Source: Scardovia inopinata JCM 12537 (GTDB lineage Bacteria > Actinomycetota > Actinomycetes > Actinomycetales > Bifidobacteriaceae). Taken from it: DNA of 64,000 nucleotides. The DNA lies in assembly GCF_001042695.1 (NCBI RefSeq), contig NZ_AP012334.1, positions 558,001 to 622,000 on the forward strand, given 5' to 3'. A model generated the notes under the pieces. The model was given only the letters and a program-made list of their open reading frames with translations. It did no database searches and was not told where the DNA came from. The position numbers and the translations under genes were made by a program. This document shows positions 9,415 through 19,058 of this stretch, in pieces (position 1 is the first letter of the stretch; the number at the start of each line of letters is the position of its first letter).

Positions 9415-10179
9415 ATGCCTACAAGCAGCGAATTGAAAAAAAAGTCCCGTCGCCGTCACCGAGGGAATAGTGATTTTAGGCTCAGCTGGTTTCTTATTCT
9501 TTTTATGCTCCTATCCATGATTTCCGGCGTTATAGCCGGGACAGGGCAGATTAACCTGACACAGGTGGGTATGACCAGGCTAACTCTTGCTGTTGCCTGT
9601 GAAATGTCATCCTGGCTGGGCCTTCCCCTGGTGGCATGGATATTTCTCAAGCATTTTGAAGATTCAGATATGCCTTGGAGGTATGGTGCTATCCTTTTTC
9701 TTCTCGCTGCTGTTTGTGAGGCCCCGTACGATTATGTGTCCACAGGAAAGTGGATCGATTGGACCAGTCAGAATCCTCTGTGGGTTCTTCCTGTCTGCGC
9801 TGTGGTAATTGCTGCCTGGCAGTGGCTGGGGACCAGGGAAGAGTTTACCCGTTGGATTTGGCGGATAATTGTTATTATTGGAGCCTTAACCTGGGCCTAT
9901 ATTTTCCGGCTGGGACTGCGTGAGCAGATTCTTTACCAAGGAATAGTGATTTTAGGTTTTGTTGTTATCTTTCTGTGTTTTACCAACAAAGAAAATACTT
10001 TGACCTATATTGCCGGTGCTTGGGGAGCGCTTTCTCTTCTCACTCCCGGAATTGGGGTGCTCTTCCTTCACCGACGCAATGATACCGAAGGATATCCATC
10101 CCCAGCCTGGCGGTGGATGCTGCTGATTGCCTATCCTCTTCTTCTGGCAGCTTTTTGCTTTCTCAGATATCTTTCTTAG
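9415..10179 (+). CDS. TraX-like multi-pass membrane protein
   Basis: The protein has 254 residues and seven to eight predicted membrane segments, with a basic N-terminus (KKKSRRRHR). The order of R.TLAVACEMSSWLGLPLVAW, then CEAPYDY, then SQNPLW resembles the TraX family, whose F-plasmid member acetylates pilin. Chromosomal actinobacterial members have no defined role and may be acyltransferases acting on envelope material. A GAGGAAAGGAG site precedes the ATG. The assignment rests on pattern and topology only. There is no conjugation gene nearby. Confidence 0.6.
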   Translation: MPTSSELKKKSRRRHRGNSDFRLSWFLILFMLLSMISGVIAGTGQINLTQVGMTRLTLAVACEMSSWLGLPLVAWIFLKHFEDSDMPWRYGAILFLLAAVCEAPYDYVSTGKWIDWTSQNPLWVLPVCAVVIAAWQWLGTREEFTRWIWRIIVIIGALTWAYIFRLGLREQILYQGIVILGFVVIFLCFTNKENTLTYIAGAWGALSLLTPGIGVLFLHRRNDTEGYPSPAWRWMLLIAYPLLLAAFCFLRYLS

Positions 10180-10286
10180 CGTAAAATTATTGAAAACACT
10201 GAAGAAGTATATGAGGAAGGGTGTGGAAGGCAACACGCCTGAAAAAATAGGAAAATAAGAAGCAAATATAGCGCGACATGCCAATG

Positions 10287-10315
10287 TTTCCAATTATTAG
10301 AACGTGCAATATAAT
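10287..10315 (+). promoter_or_regulatory. Candidate promoter for the second sugar importer
   Basis: A perfect TATAAT hexamer lies at 10310-10315, about 45 bases before the first permease start. At a 17-base spacing the -35 position reads TTTCCA, a weak match. The gap between the TraX-like gene and the permease is otherwise AT-rich with no terminator. Confidence 0.4.
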
Positions 10316-10361
10316 GGGGTCGTACATATAAATTAAAACTCAAGGCAGAGTGGGAGCTGTT

Positions 10362-11216
10362 ATGATTACTATGACAGGGAAGTCAATACGAAGGTGGTGG
10401 GCGTGGTTTACGCTTCCTACTTTCGTTGCTTTCATCATTGGATTCATCGTACCGTTTGTCATTGGTATTTATTTAAGCTTTTGCGACTTTACGACAGTCA
10501 CAGATGCGCGATTTGTGGGATTCGAAAACTACAAGAATATCTGGTCCGACGGCACGTTTTTGCATTCACTGCTGTTTACTGTCGCCTTTACGATTGTAAC
10601 AACAGTCATTATTAACATCGTTGCATTCGCCATCGCCTACATGTTCACCAAGGTGATGAAAGGGGCGACCCTATTCAGGTCAATTTTCTTTATGCCTAAT
10701 CTAATCGGCGGTATTATTCTCGGGTGGGTCTGGCAGATCCTCCTCAACGGAGTGCTGGCTCACTGGGGCAAGTCTCTGACTTATTCAGCCACTTATGGTT
10801 TCTGGGGCTTGGTTATTTTGGTCTGCTGGCAACAAATTGGATACATGATGGTGATATATATCGCCGGTATGCAGAGCCTGCCGACCGATATCCTGGAAGC
10901 TTCTCAGGTCGATGGGGCAAGCCCCACACAGACCATGTTCAGGGTGATCATCCCCCTGATGATGCCTAGCATTACGGTCTGCTCTTTCTTAACAGTGACC
11001 AATGGATTCAAGCTTTTTGATCAGAACCTGGCTTTGACTAACGGTAATCCTGGGCATCAAAGCGAATTGTTGGCTCTGAACATTTACAATACATTTTACG
11101 GTCGCGTTGGTTATCAGGGTGTGGGGCAGGCTAAGGCAGTCGTCTTCTTCATCATTGTTGCCGTGATTGCTCTTCTTCAGAATCGTCTGACTACCAGCAA
11201 AGAGGTGCAGGCATGA
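10362..11216 (+). CDS. CUT1 sugar ABC permease, first subunit
   Basis: This is a MalF/UgpA-type permease with six membrane segments and the EAA loop DILEASQVDGASPTQTMFRV. The segment FKLFDQNLALTNGNPG is typical of family members. I prefer the ATG at 10362, with GGGAG five bases upstream, giving 284 residues. A GTG at 10350 in the same frame is possible. The stop overlaps the start of the next permease (ATGA). Gene order here is permease-permease-SBP, unlike the first importer. No glycosidase or LacI-type regulator adjoins it, so the substrate is unknown. Confidence 0.9.
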   Translation: MITMTGKSIRRWWAWFTLPTFVAFIIGFIVPFVIGIYLSFCDFTTVTDARFVGFENYKNIWSDGTFLHSLLFTVAFTIVTTVIINIVAFAIAYMFTKVMKGATLFRSIFFMPNLIGGIILGWVWQILLNGVLAHWGKSLTYSATYGFWGLVILVCWQQIGYMMVIYIAGMQSLPTDILEASQVDGASPTQTMFRVIIPLMMPSITVCSFLTVTNGFKLFDQNLALTNGNPGHQSELLALNIYNTFYGRVGYQGVGQAKAVVFFIIVAVIALLQNRLTTSKEVQA

Positions 11217-12052
11217 ATCAGAAAGTCAAGCATGAGCCTTTTTGGGTCATATTTTTCATCCTTATTTCGCTCTTATGGATTTTCCCGGTTATTCTCATCG
11301 TCTATAATTCTTTTAAGGCAAAGACATACATCTCATCAACCTATACTTTCCAATTACCCAACTCAAAATCTTATGTTGGCTTGGAAAACTATACCCTGGG
11401 GGTGGCTAGAACTGACTTTATGCAGTCCTTCTGGTGGACTGTTGTAGTGACTGTAGGGTCTGTCCTCATTATTCTTCTGTGCACCAGCATGTGCGCTTGG
11501 TGGATTGTGAGAGTAAACAACTTCTTCGCCAAGCTGATCTACACCCTTTTCCTCTTTAACATGATTGTCCCCTTCCAGATGGTCATGTTCCCTCTGTCTA
11601 AGATCGCTGACAGTCTGAGTCTCAATACCCCCTGGGGTCTGTGGATAATTTACCTAGGTTTTGGCGCAGGACTTGCTGTCTTCATGTTCACCGGAGTGGT
11701 CAAGGGGCTGCCGGCTGAAATTGAGGAAGCAGCTATGATTGATGGTGCCAGTGTGCCTTATACTTTCTTCCGCATTGTCGTTCCTCTGATGAGACCCAGT
11801 ATTATATCTGTAGCCATCTTGGAAACCATGTGGATTTGGAATGATTATCTGCTTCCTTACCTGACTCTGGATCTGAACAAATACAAGACTATTTCTGTCG
11901 CTGTTCAATACCTGAGGGGAGGGTATGGCTCTGTCGATATGGGAGCTATGATGGCCTGCCTGGTTCTGGCTATTATCCCTATAATAATCTTCTATCTCTT
12001 CTGCCAGAAGTACATCATTTCCGGTGTGATTGCTGGCGCTGTTAAGGGGTAG
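11213..12052 (+). CDS. CUT1 sugar ABC permease, second subunit
   Basis: This is a MalG/UgpE-type permease of 279 residues with six membrane segments and the EAA loop EIEEAAMIDGASVPYTFFRI. It starts at an ATG sharing ATGA with the upstream stop, so translation is coupled. It ends in the family-typical SGVIAGAVKG. A long hairpin lies between it and the binding-protein gene, which may protect or separate the transcript segments. No ATPase is encoded nearby. Confidence 0.92.
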   Translation: MNQKVKHEPFWVIFFILISLLWIFPVILIVYNSFKAKTYISSTYTFQLPNSKSYVGLENYTLGVARTDFMQSFWWTVVVTVGSVLIILLCTSMCAWWIVRVNNFFAKLIYTLFLFNMIVPFQMVMFPLSKIADSLSLNTPWGLWIIYLGFGAGLAVFMFTGVVKGLPAEIEEAAMIDGASVPYTFFRIVVPLMRPSIISVAILETMWIWNDYLLPYLTLDLNKYKTISVAVQYLRGGYGSVDMGAMMACLVLAIIPIIIFYLFCQKYIISGVIAGAVKG

Positions 12053-12059
12053 TCATATT

Positions 12060-12102
12060 CGCGCCCTGCATTGGTGATGTAATCGCCGATAGCAGGGGTG
12101 CG
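12060..12102 (+). other. Long intercistronic hairpin between permease and SBP genes
   Basis: CGCGCCCTGC pairs with GCAGGGGTGCG (one bulge). Inside it GGTGAT pairs with ATCGCC around a 3-base loop, giving one extended hairpin of about 43 bases. No T tract follows, so it is not a standard terminator. Its place just before the binding-protein gene suggests an mRNA-stabilising or processing element that raises SBP output. Confidence 0.55.
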
Positions 12103-12159
12103 GGTATGGAAGGAAAAATAAAAAAGGTAATTACAAGGTAATAAAAAAGGAAAGGTTCG

Positions 12160-13485
12160 ATGATGAATCGTACGGTTACAAAAGTGATCGGCGCAGTCGC
12201 TGCATCGGTACTGGCACTGGGAACATTAGCTGCATGCGGTAGCAGCAGCAGCTCAGACGGAAAAGGACAGGTATACTTCCTGAACTTCAAGCCTGAAGCA
12301 GCTGATTCGTGGAAGAAGATTGCAGCCACCTATACCAAGGAAACCGGTGTTAAGGTCACCGTTCAAACTGCAGCATCCAACACCTACGAGCAGACTCTGC
12401 GCTCTGAAATGGCAAAGTCCAATGCTCCTACTCTTTTCCAGGTGAATGGTCCGATCGGTTTGACTACCTGGAATAAGTATGCTGCAGATATGAGTAATTC
12501 GTATATTTATAAGAATTTGCAGAATAAGGACATTGCCCTCAAGGCTGACGGAACTGTTAAAGCTGTTCCCTACGTTATGGAGACATACGGCATTATCTAC
12601 AATAAGGCTTTGCTGCAAAAGTATGTTGGAAAATCCTATGCTGTGGTTAAGTCTATCAAGGAAATTAACTCCTTTAAGACTCTCAAAGCAGTCGCAGACA
12701 GTATTCAGAAGCATAAGTCCGACCTGGGTGTAGAGGGTGCTTTTACATCAGCAGGGTTTGATTCCAGCTCTGATTGGCGTTTCAAGACCCACCTGGCCAA
12801 TATGCCTTTGTATTTTGAAATGCAGAAGGATGGGATTACCGGTCAGCCCAAGACTGTTAAGGGTACTTATCTGAAGAACTATAAGGATATCTTTGATTTG
12901 TATCTGACCGATTCCACCACGCCAAAGAATCAGCTGTCCAGCAAGACTGCTGATGATGCTACTTCCGAATTTGCAACCGGCAAGGCTGTTTTCTACCAGA
13001 ATGGTACCTGGGCCTGGACTGACCTGCAGAAAGCTGGTTTTAAGGCTTCTGATATCAGTATGATGCCTCTGTACATCGGAGTGGGTGATGAGGCGCATCA
13101 AGGTCTGACCACTGGCTCTGAAAACTATCTGTGCATTAACTCCAAGGCTTCCCAGGCAGATCAGAAAGCCACTGACGCCTTCCTTAAGTGGATGATTACG
13201 ACAGAAAAAGGCAAGAAAGCCCTGTCGAAGGATATGGGCTTTGTTACTCCTTTCAAGTCTATGGCTTCCATCAAATCTGATAATCCTCTGGTAAATGTTG
13301 CTCAGGAAGACGCCAAATCTGGGAAGAAGGATGTAACGTGGAACTTCACCATTATGCCTTCTGAAAACTGGAAGAATAATCTGGGATCCGCCCTGCTGGC
13401 TTATGCCCAAGGAACTGGAAACTGGGATGGTGTTAAGAAGGCATTCGTAGATGGTTGGAAGACCGAATACGATGCTTCCCACTGA
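12160..13485 (+). CDS. CUT1 sugar-binding lipoprotein
   Basis: This is an extracellular solute-binding protein of 441 residues. A lipoprotein signal ends in LAAC (Cys26) and is followed by a serine linker. The segments VPYVMETYGIIYNKALL, EFATGKAVFYQNGTWAW and KALSKDMGFVTPFKSM are typical of sugar-binding members of this family. Two adjacent ATGs (12160, 12163) lie behind an AAGGAAAGG site. The first is given here. It is the last gene of the permease-permease-SBP unit and is closed by a strong terminator. The substrate is not evident. Oligosaccharides of the raffinose or fructo-oligosaccharide type are possible but not shown. Confidence 0.88.
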   Translation: MMNRTVTKVIGAVAASVLALGTLAACGSSSSSDGKGQVYFLNFKPEAADSWKKIAATYTKETGVKVTVQTAASNTYEQTLRSEMAKSNAPTLFQVNGPIGLTTWNKYAADMSNSYIYKNLQNKDIALKADGTVKAVPYVMETYGIIYNKALLQKYVGKSYAVVKSIKEINSFKTLKAVADSIQKHKSDLGVEGAFTSAGFDSSSDWRFKTHLANMPLYFEMQKDGITGQPKTVKGTYLKNYKDIFDLYLTDSTTPKNQLSSKTADDATSEFATGKAVFYQNGTWAWTDLQKAGFKASDISMMPLYIGVGDEAHQGLTTGSENYLCINSKASQADQKATDAFLKWMITTEKGKKALSKDMGFVTPFKSMASIKSDNPLVNVAQEDAKSGKKDVTWNFTIMPSENWKNNLGSALLAYAQGTGNWDGVKKAFVDGWKTEYDASH

Positions 13486-13616
13486 TTAAGCTGAATTTAT
13501 CTTACTGATTCAGATCCAGATGAGATAATTCAAAAGAGGCAGATCAAAAAATATAGGTATCTGGCCTGTCTCGGCTTACTCCTGTGGTGTGCTTCTTGTT
13601 AAAGCAAACTGCGTGT

Positions 13617-13657
13617 GCACTCGGCTGCTGCTAAATCGGCCGAGTGCTTTCTTTTTG
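13617..13657 (+). terminator. Rho-independent terminator after the second sugar importer
   Basis: GCACTCGGC and GCCGAGTGC make a perfect 9-bp stem around a 13-base loop, followed by TTTCTTTTT. It lies about 130 bases past the SBP stop and before the YesL-like gene. Confidence 0.93.
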
Positions 13658-13724
13658 CGAATGACGTGGTATTGCTCCCTTTGCCGATAACTGAAAGTTG
13701 TATACAGAGGTATATGCTGAAAGA

Positions 13725-14411
13725 ATGAGTCGTTTCTTCAGCCAAGATTCTCCTTTTATGAGGGGACTGTGGTGGTTTACTGATATTGTTATCATCAATG
13801 TGTATTTTCTTCTGACCTGTCTACCCGTCATCACCATTGGGGCCGCCTTAAGCGCTGCTTATGATGCAGCCAGAAAATCACAGGAATCCAGGGGGAATGT
13901 AAGCCGAAACTATTTCAAAGCTTTTACTTCAAATTTTGTGCAGGCCACCATCATATGGCTTCCGCTGGCTGCTCTTGGAGCTGGTCTGATCTATGCCTGG
14001 ATAGGGTTTCAGGTTCCGCTGCTTTTGCCTTTTAAGGCTGTTCTCACATTCGTTTATCTGATGTGCTTTTGGTGGGTTTTCCCCCTGCAGTCGCGTTTTT
14101 CCAATCCTATGGGCAGGACCATTTCCAATTCTTTTATTTTCGGATTCTCCCATTTGCCAACCACCCTGCTTATTGCTGTCATTGATGGCCTCTGCTTATT
14201 CCTGGCCTATGCTTCATATGTGTATTGGATTCAGTCTCTCTTTCTCCTTATGGTTATGGGGCCGGGCATGATGATAGCCCTGCATGTTCCTTTGATTGAG
14301 CAAGCATTGAAATCTTATACGCAGGCAGAGCCTTCAAAACAGAAAGAGCTTTCAAAACAGAAAGAGACAGCAGTGCCAGCAGAGGCCTGTGTGCAAGGAG
14401 AAGAAAAATGA
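13725..14411 (+). CDS. YesL/DUF624-family membrane protein
   Basis: The opening MSRFFSQDSPFMRGLWWFTD and the following LTCLPVITIGAA segment are diagnostic of the DUF624 (YesL) family, five-to-six-pass proteins commonly encoded beside CUT1 sugar importers. Their function is not established. I chose the ATG at 13725 (228 residues) because the family begins at this motif. A TTG at 13698 would add nine residues. The C-terminus ends in a repeated polar tail (AEPSKQKELSKQKE). The stop overlaps the sua5 start (ATGA), so the two are co-translated although functionally unrelated. Confidence 0.75.
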   Translation: MSRFFSQDSPFMRGLWWFTDIVIINVYFLLTCLPVITIGAALSAAYDAARKSQESRGNVSRNYFKAFTSNFVQATIIWLPLAALGAGLIYAWIGFQVPLLLPFKAVLTFVYLMCFWWVFPLQSRFSNPMGRTISNSFIFGFSHLPTTLLIAVIDGLCLFLAYASYVYWIQSLFLLMVMGPGMMIALHVPLIEQALKSYTQAEPSKQKELSKQKETAVPAEACVQGEEK

Positions 14412-15376
14412 CCAGCAAAATTCTCCCTTTATATGACGGCGACTCTTTGGAAAAGACGGTGCAGACGGTGACAGAGGCTATTCGGTCAGGGAAGACAGCC
14501 GTTATCCCTACTGATACAGTTTATGGATTGGTAGCAGATCCGCTGTCTGTCAGTGCTGTGCAGGGAATTTTTCGGGCCAAGCACCGTCCGCCGGAAAAGA
14601 CAGTACAGATCCTGTGCTCGAATCCTGACCAGGCCCGAAAACTGGGGTTGATCATTCCGCACATATATGAGCAACTTCTGGATATTTTTCCGCCTGGCTC
14701 TTTATGTCTGGTTTGCTCGGTGATTTCTACCTGTCCTTTGGTTACCACCCGAACTGTGAGCGGGGGTGATGGGGATGTCAATGCTAGCGCGACAGCCGCT
14801 GACATGGCAGGCGCTGACATCACCAAGGCAGAAGATGGCAGCAGGGCAGGTGCTGGGGATTCTTGCCCTGGGGATTCTTGTCCTGAGGATTCTCATGCAA
14901 GCAGTGGAGAGGCCGGGAAGGGGAGTAGCAGAGAGAATTACAATTGCCCCGGTCGTAACCCTATCCTGCGTACCCAGGCTGTTCGGTTCCCCTCCGACTC
15001 TGCCACTCAAGCAATTCTTAACCAGACTGGTCCCTTGGCCGCATCGAGTGCTAATCGATCAGGACGGCAGGCTGCTACCACTGCGGCTGAGGCTTTAGAT
15101 CAGTTGGGGGATGAACCGGCTGTTTATGCGGATGGGGGAGTAAGCTCAGGACCGGCAGCTAGCACGGTGATAAGTCTCGACGAATTCAGCATGCGAACCC
15201 TGGCCTGTGGTTGGGGCAATCCGCTGCCTGGGAACAAGCAGGCCTTGCCCCTGCCCAGACTGATTGTTCTCAGAGAAGGAATAGTAAGCCTGAAAGAGCT
15301 AAGGGAACAGAGCACAAGTCATGGTCTAAAGCTCGATTCTGTCACTTTTTTGTCCAGCTCTTTTCCCCGGTCATAG
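14408..15376 (+). CDS. sua5: L-threonylcarbamoyladenylate synthase with an internal insertion
   Basis: A YrdC/Sua5-family enzyme makes threonylcarbamoyl-AMP from threonine, bicarbonate and ATP for the t6A37 modification of ANN-decoding tRNAs. Visible family motifs are VIPTDTVYGLV, FRAKHRPPEKTVQIL and, after a gap, GPLAASSANRSG. Between the halves (roughly residues 107-183) lies a low-complexity insertion rich in Gly, Ala, Ser, Asp and Cys, containing the tandem GDSCP-GDSCP-EDSH encoded by 15-bp repeats near 14857-14897. The C-terminal part is longer than in TsaC but lacks a clear Sua5 domain. It overlaps the upstream gene by four bases. The insertion falls in a loop, so activity is probably kept. 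Confidence 0.85.
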   Translation: MTSKILPLYDGDSLEKTVQTVTEAIRSGKTAVIPTDTVYGLVADPLSVSAVQGIFRAKHRPPEKTVQILCSNPDQARKLGLIIPHIYEQLLDIFPPGSLCLVCSVISTCPLVTTRTVSGGDGDVNASATAADMAGADITKAEDGSRAGAGDSCPGDSCPEDSHASSGEAGKGSSRENYNCPGRNPILRTQAVRFPSDSATQAILNQTGPLAASSANRSGRQAATTAAEALDQLGDEPAVYADGGVSSGPAASTVISLDEFSMRTLACGWGNPLPGNKQALPLPRLIVLREGIVSLKELREQSTSHGLKLDSVTFLSSSFPRS

Positions 15377-15449
15377 CCGCCTATACTGCCTATATCGTAA
15401 AATAAAAGGTCGTAGTCCCTTATCCTTTATCTTTGGAGGTAGCCCCCCG

Positions 15450-16562
15450 ATGCGCGTCTATATTTTTATTGCCGCAATCGCTGGTGGTGTTACCTGGCTC
15501 ATTACTCCGCTTGTCAGACACTTGGCCATAGCTATGGGAGCAGTGGGGCAGGTAAGGGCCCGTGATGTTCACACCGTGCCAACCCCTCGAATGGGTGGTC
15601 TGGCAATGTTGATCGGTTTGGCAGCAGCCTTGGTCTTCGCCAGTCGACTTCCCTTTATTTCCAGCGTTTTTGAGGGGAACAACATCTTATGGGTGGTGCT
15701 CTTAGGGGCAGCTTTGATATGCCTTTTAGGCATTGTTGATGACATTTTAGACTTGGACTGGATGCTGAAGATGGCGGGCCAGATCCTCATATCGGTTATG
15801 GTTTCTCTGGGCGGACTTCAAATAATTGTTCTGCCCGTAGGCAACAGCATGTTGACTGCATCTCCCAGCCTGTCCATGGCTTTGACTGCTTTCCTTCTGG
15901 TTGCTTCAATTAATGCTGTCAATTTTGTTGACGGACTTGACGGGCTGGCCGCAGGGATTGTTGCTATAGGAGGTGTTGCTTTTGGAGCTTACTCCTACAT
16001 CCTTGCCAGGAGCACGGCAAACTATGCCTCTGTTGCTACTTTGCTCGATGTTATCCTGGTAGGAATCTGCCTTGGTTTTCTACTTCATAACTGGCATCCG
16101 GCCAAACTATTTATGGGAGATGCTGGCTCCATGCTTCTGGGGTATTTGATTACCTGTGCATCCATTATGATGACTGGCCGGCTGGACCCGGCCAGCATTC
16201 ATGCCAGCCTTTATCTGCCGCTTTTTATGCCCATCCTCCTGCCTGTCTTAGTTCTCTTTCTGCCCTTCCTCGATATGATTTTAGCCATAGTCCGCCGCCT
16301 AAGCAAAGGACAATCGCCCATGCATCCAGACCGGATGCATCTGCATCACCGCATGCTCAGAATAGGTCACAGCGTGCAGTCTGCTGTTTTGATTCTGTGG
16401 TCGTGGGCAGCACTGATATCATTTAGCTCTGTCCTGATACTTTTTGTCAGAGTTCGCTATGTCGTCGTAGGATTCCTCATTATTGCAGCCTTGCTGACTG
16501 TAGCTACCTTGGCTCCAAGCTACAAAGCTGCCTGGAAGAAGGAGAAAAGTCGTCATGATTGA
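15450..16562 (+). CDS. wecA: Undecaprenyl-phosphate N-acetylglucosaminyl-1-phosphate transferase
   Basis: This is a polytopic membrane enzyme of 370 residues that moves a HexNAc-1-phosphate from the UDP-sugar to polyprenyl phosphate, the first step of secondary cell-wall polymer or polysaccharide synthesis. The MraY/WecA/TagO motifs are all visible: TPRMGGLAM, NFVDGLDGLAAG with the catalytic aspartates, FMGDAGSMLLGY, and HPDRMHLHHRML, which separates WecA/TagO from MraY. A GGAGG site precedes the ATG. Its stop overlaps the AtpI-like gene by eight bases. The order sua5-wecA-atpI is conserved in actinobacteria. Confidence 0.92.
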   Translation: MRVYIFIAAIAGGVTWLITPLVRHLAIAMGAVGQVRARDVHTVPTPRMGGLAMLIGLAAALVFASRLPFISSVFEGNNILWVVLLGAALICLLGIVDDILDLDWMLKMAGQILISVMVSLGGLQIIVLPVGNSMLTASPSLSMALTAFLLVASINAVNFVDGLDGLAAGIVAIGGVAFGAYSYILARSTANYASVATLLDVILVGICLGFLLHNWHPAKLFMGDAGSMLLGYLITCASIMMTGRLDPASIHASLYLPLFMPILLPVLVLFLPFLDMILAIVRRLSKGQSPMHPDRMHLHHRMLRIGHSVQSAVLILWSWAALISFSSVLILFVRVRYVVVGFLIIAALLTVATLAPSYKAAWKKEKSRHD

Positions 16563-17004
16563 CAACAGTAATTCTGACGATCATCCCATCAGCCGGGCCA
16601 TCAAACCAGTCATTATCGCTTCTCTTCTTACCTGGTTGGCAGCTGTGTTGATTTGTACAATTTTCTTTGCATGTCGTCATGCTGCTCCTGGACTGAGAGC
16701 AGGGCTTTTTGGAGGTTTGATAGTTCTGCTTTTCAGCGAATCAACGCCCTTGAGCATGATTCTTCTGGATCAGATGGACCTCACCGGAGCCCCGTTTATT
16801 TCAGGTTTTTTTATGATCTGGGTCTTTAAATTTATAGCTGTTGTCATAGCAGGTTTCCTGATTGCCAACTTTGGATCTGTTATTATCAGGGATTTTGCTA
16901 TTACCATTGTGGTTTTAGTAGCCCTTGTTACCCCTATCAACGTTTTTGGCATGTTTCATGCCCGCATACCTCTGGTGGATCCTGCTGCAAGAAAAAATAA
17001 GTAA
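16555..17004 (+). CDS. AtpI-like four-pass membrane protein
   Basis: A 149-residue protein with four predicted membrane segments and a short basic tail. It overlaps the end of wecA. In Mycobacterium and Streptomyces a small membrane protein in this position (wecA-atpI-atpB) is annotated as ATP synthase protein I, a proposed Mg transport or c-ring assembly factor. Size, topology and position fit that family, though I see no decisive motif. The expected atp operon does not follow: guaB does. A weak hairpin (AGCAGG/CCTGCT) sits just after the stop. Confidence 0.6.
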   Translation: MIDNSNSDDHPISRAIKPVIIASLLTWLAAVLICTIFFACRHAAPGLRAGLFGGLIVLLFSESTPLSMILLDQMDLTGAPFISGFFMIWVFKFIAVVIAGFLIANFGSVIIRDFAITIVVLVALVTPINVFGMFHARIPLVDPAARKNK

Positions 17005-17172
17005 GAGCAGGAGGAGAGCCTGCTGTTTGGCGATTTTATCAGCTGTCTTGTTTGATCATTTTGTCTTCAAGGCTGCGTAAGGATTGGTTTTAAAGCTGTA
17101 TACTGCCGGGGGAATCTCACAATCTGATATGCGGCACAAGGCAACAATGGATTCGTCATGCGACCACCTTAA

Positions 17173-18726
<1,554 letters not shown>

Positions 18727-18761
18727 AACAATTATTAAATTGTGAATAAAAAATTGTGAAT

Positions 18762-18794
18762 AAAAAGGGGATGCTTCAGGGCATCCCTTTTTTA
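18762..18794. terminator. Bidirectional terminator after guaB
   Basis: GGGATGC and GCATCCC form a 7-bp stem around TTCAGG, flanked by an A run on the left and a T run on the right, so it can end transcripts from both strands. It closes guaB on the plus strand and could end the minus-strand transcript that carries ppiA and the mini-ORFs. A direct repeat of AATTGTGAATAAA lies just before it (18738-18765). Confidence 0.9.
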
Positions 18795-18820
18795 TTGGTC
18801 TTACTCAGGTCTGTCTGCAT

Positions 18821-18900
18821 GTGTATACAAACCAAGATAGAAAACTTTTCCCGTGCTCTCTTGCAAAGGGGTCTGTTTTGTAACTTAATTTTGTATACAC
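18821..18900. repeat. Perfect 11-bp inverted repeat pair
   Basis: GTGTATACAAA (18821-18831) and its exact reverse complement TTTGTATACAC (18890-18900) face each other across 58 bases in the gap between guaB and ppiA. Each arm contains the palindrome GTATAC. No ORF of note lies between them. They could be paired operators or the foot of a long-loop hairpin. Confidence 0.75.
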
Positions 18901-18930
18901 GTTTATGCGGGCGAGTTGTTGCTAGCAAGC

Positions 18931-19038
18931 TTATTTCTTATCTTTCTTGTCACTACTGTGTTGTCTGCCGTAATGCCATGCTTTAATCGCAACTATTCCA
19001 TCGACAATAAGAGCAAGAAGCTCTCTTATCCAACTCAT
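18931..19038 (-). CDS. Candidate 35-residue membrane peptide
   Basis: I do not recognise a family. The ATG at 19038 is preceded by AGGAAG with a 10-base spacing. The peptide has a hydrophobic helix-forming stretch (RELLALIVDGIVAIKAWHYG) followed by a charged tail (QHSSDKKDKK). This layout recalls Fst/Ldr-type type I toxins or small leaderless bacteriocins, but short ORFs also arise by chance. It lies 20 bases after the stop of another mini-ORF and upstream of a bidirectional terminator, between two inverted-repeat pairs. Whether it is expressed is unknown. Confidence 0.35.
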   Translation of the reverse strand: MSWIRELLALIVDGIVAIKAWHYGRQHSSDKKDKK

Positions 19039-19058
19039 TTGAGTAGCACTTCCTAATT

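Noticed and set aside
9415-10179. Evidence for a conjugative element because of the TraX-like protein
   Set aside because: No relaxase, pilus, integrase or attachment-site signal is present nearby. Chromosomal TraX-like proteins are common.
18756-18986. A 76-residue plus-strand reading frame after guaB
   Set aside because: It starts within the guaB terminator stem, has no ribosome-binding site and is antisense to the better-supported mini-ORF.
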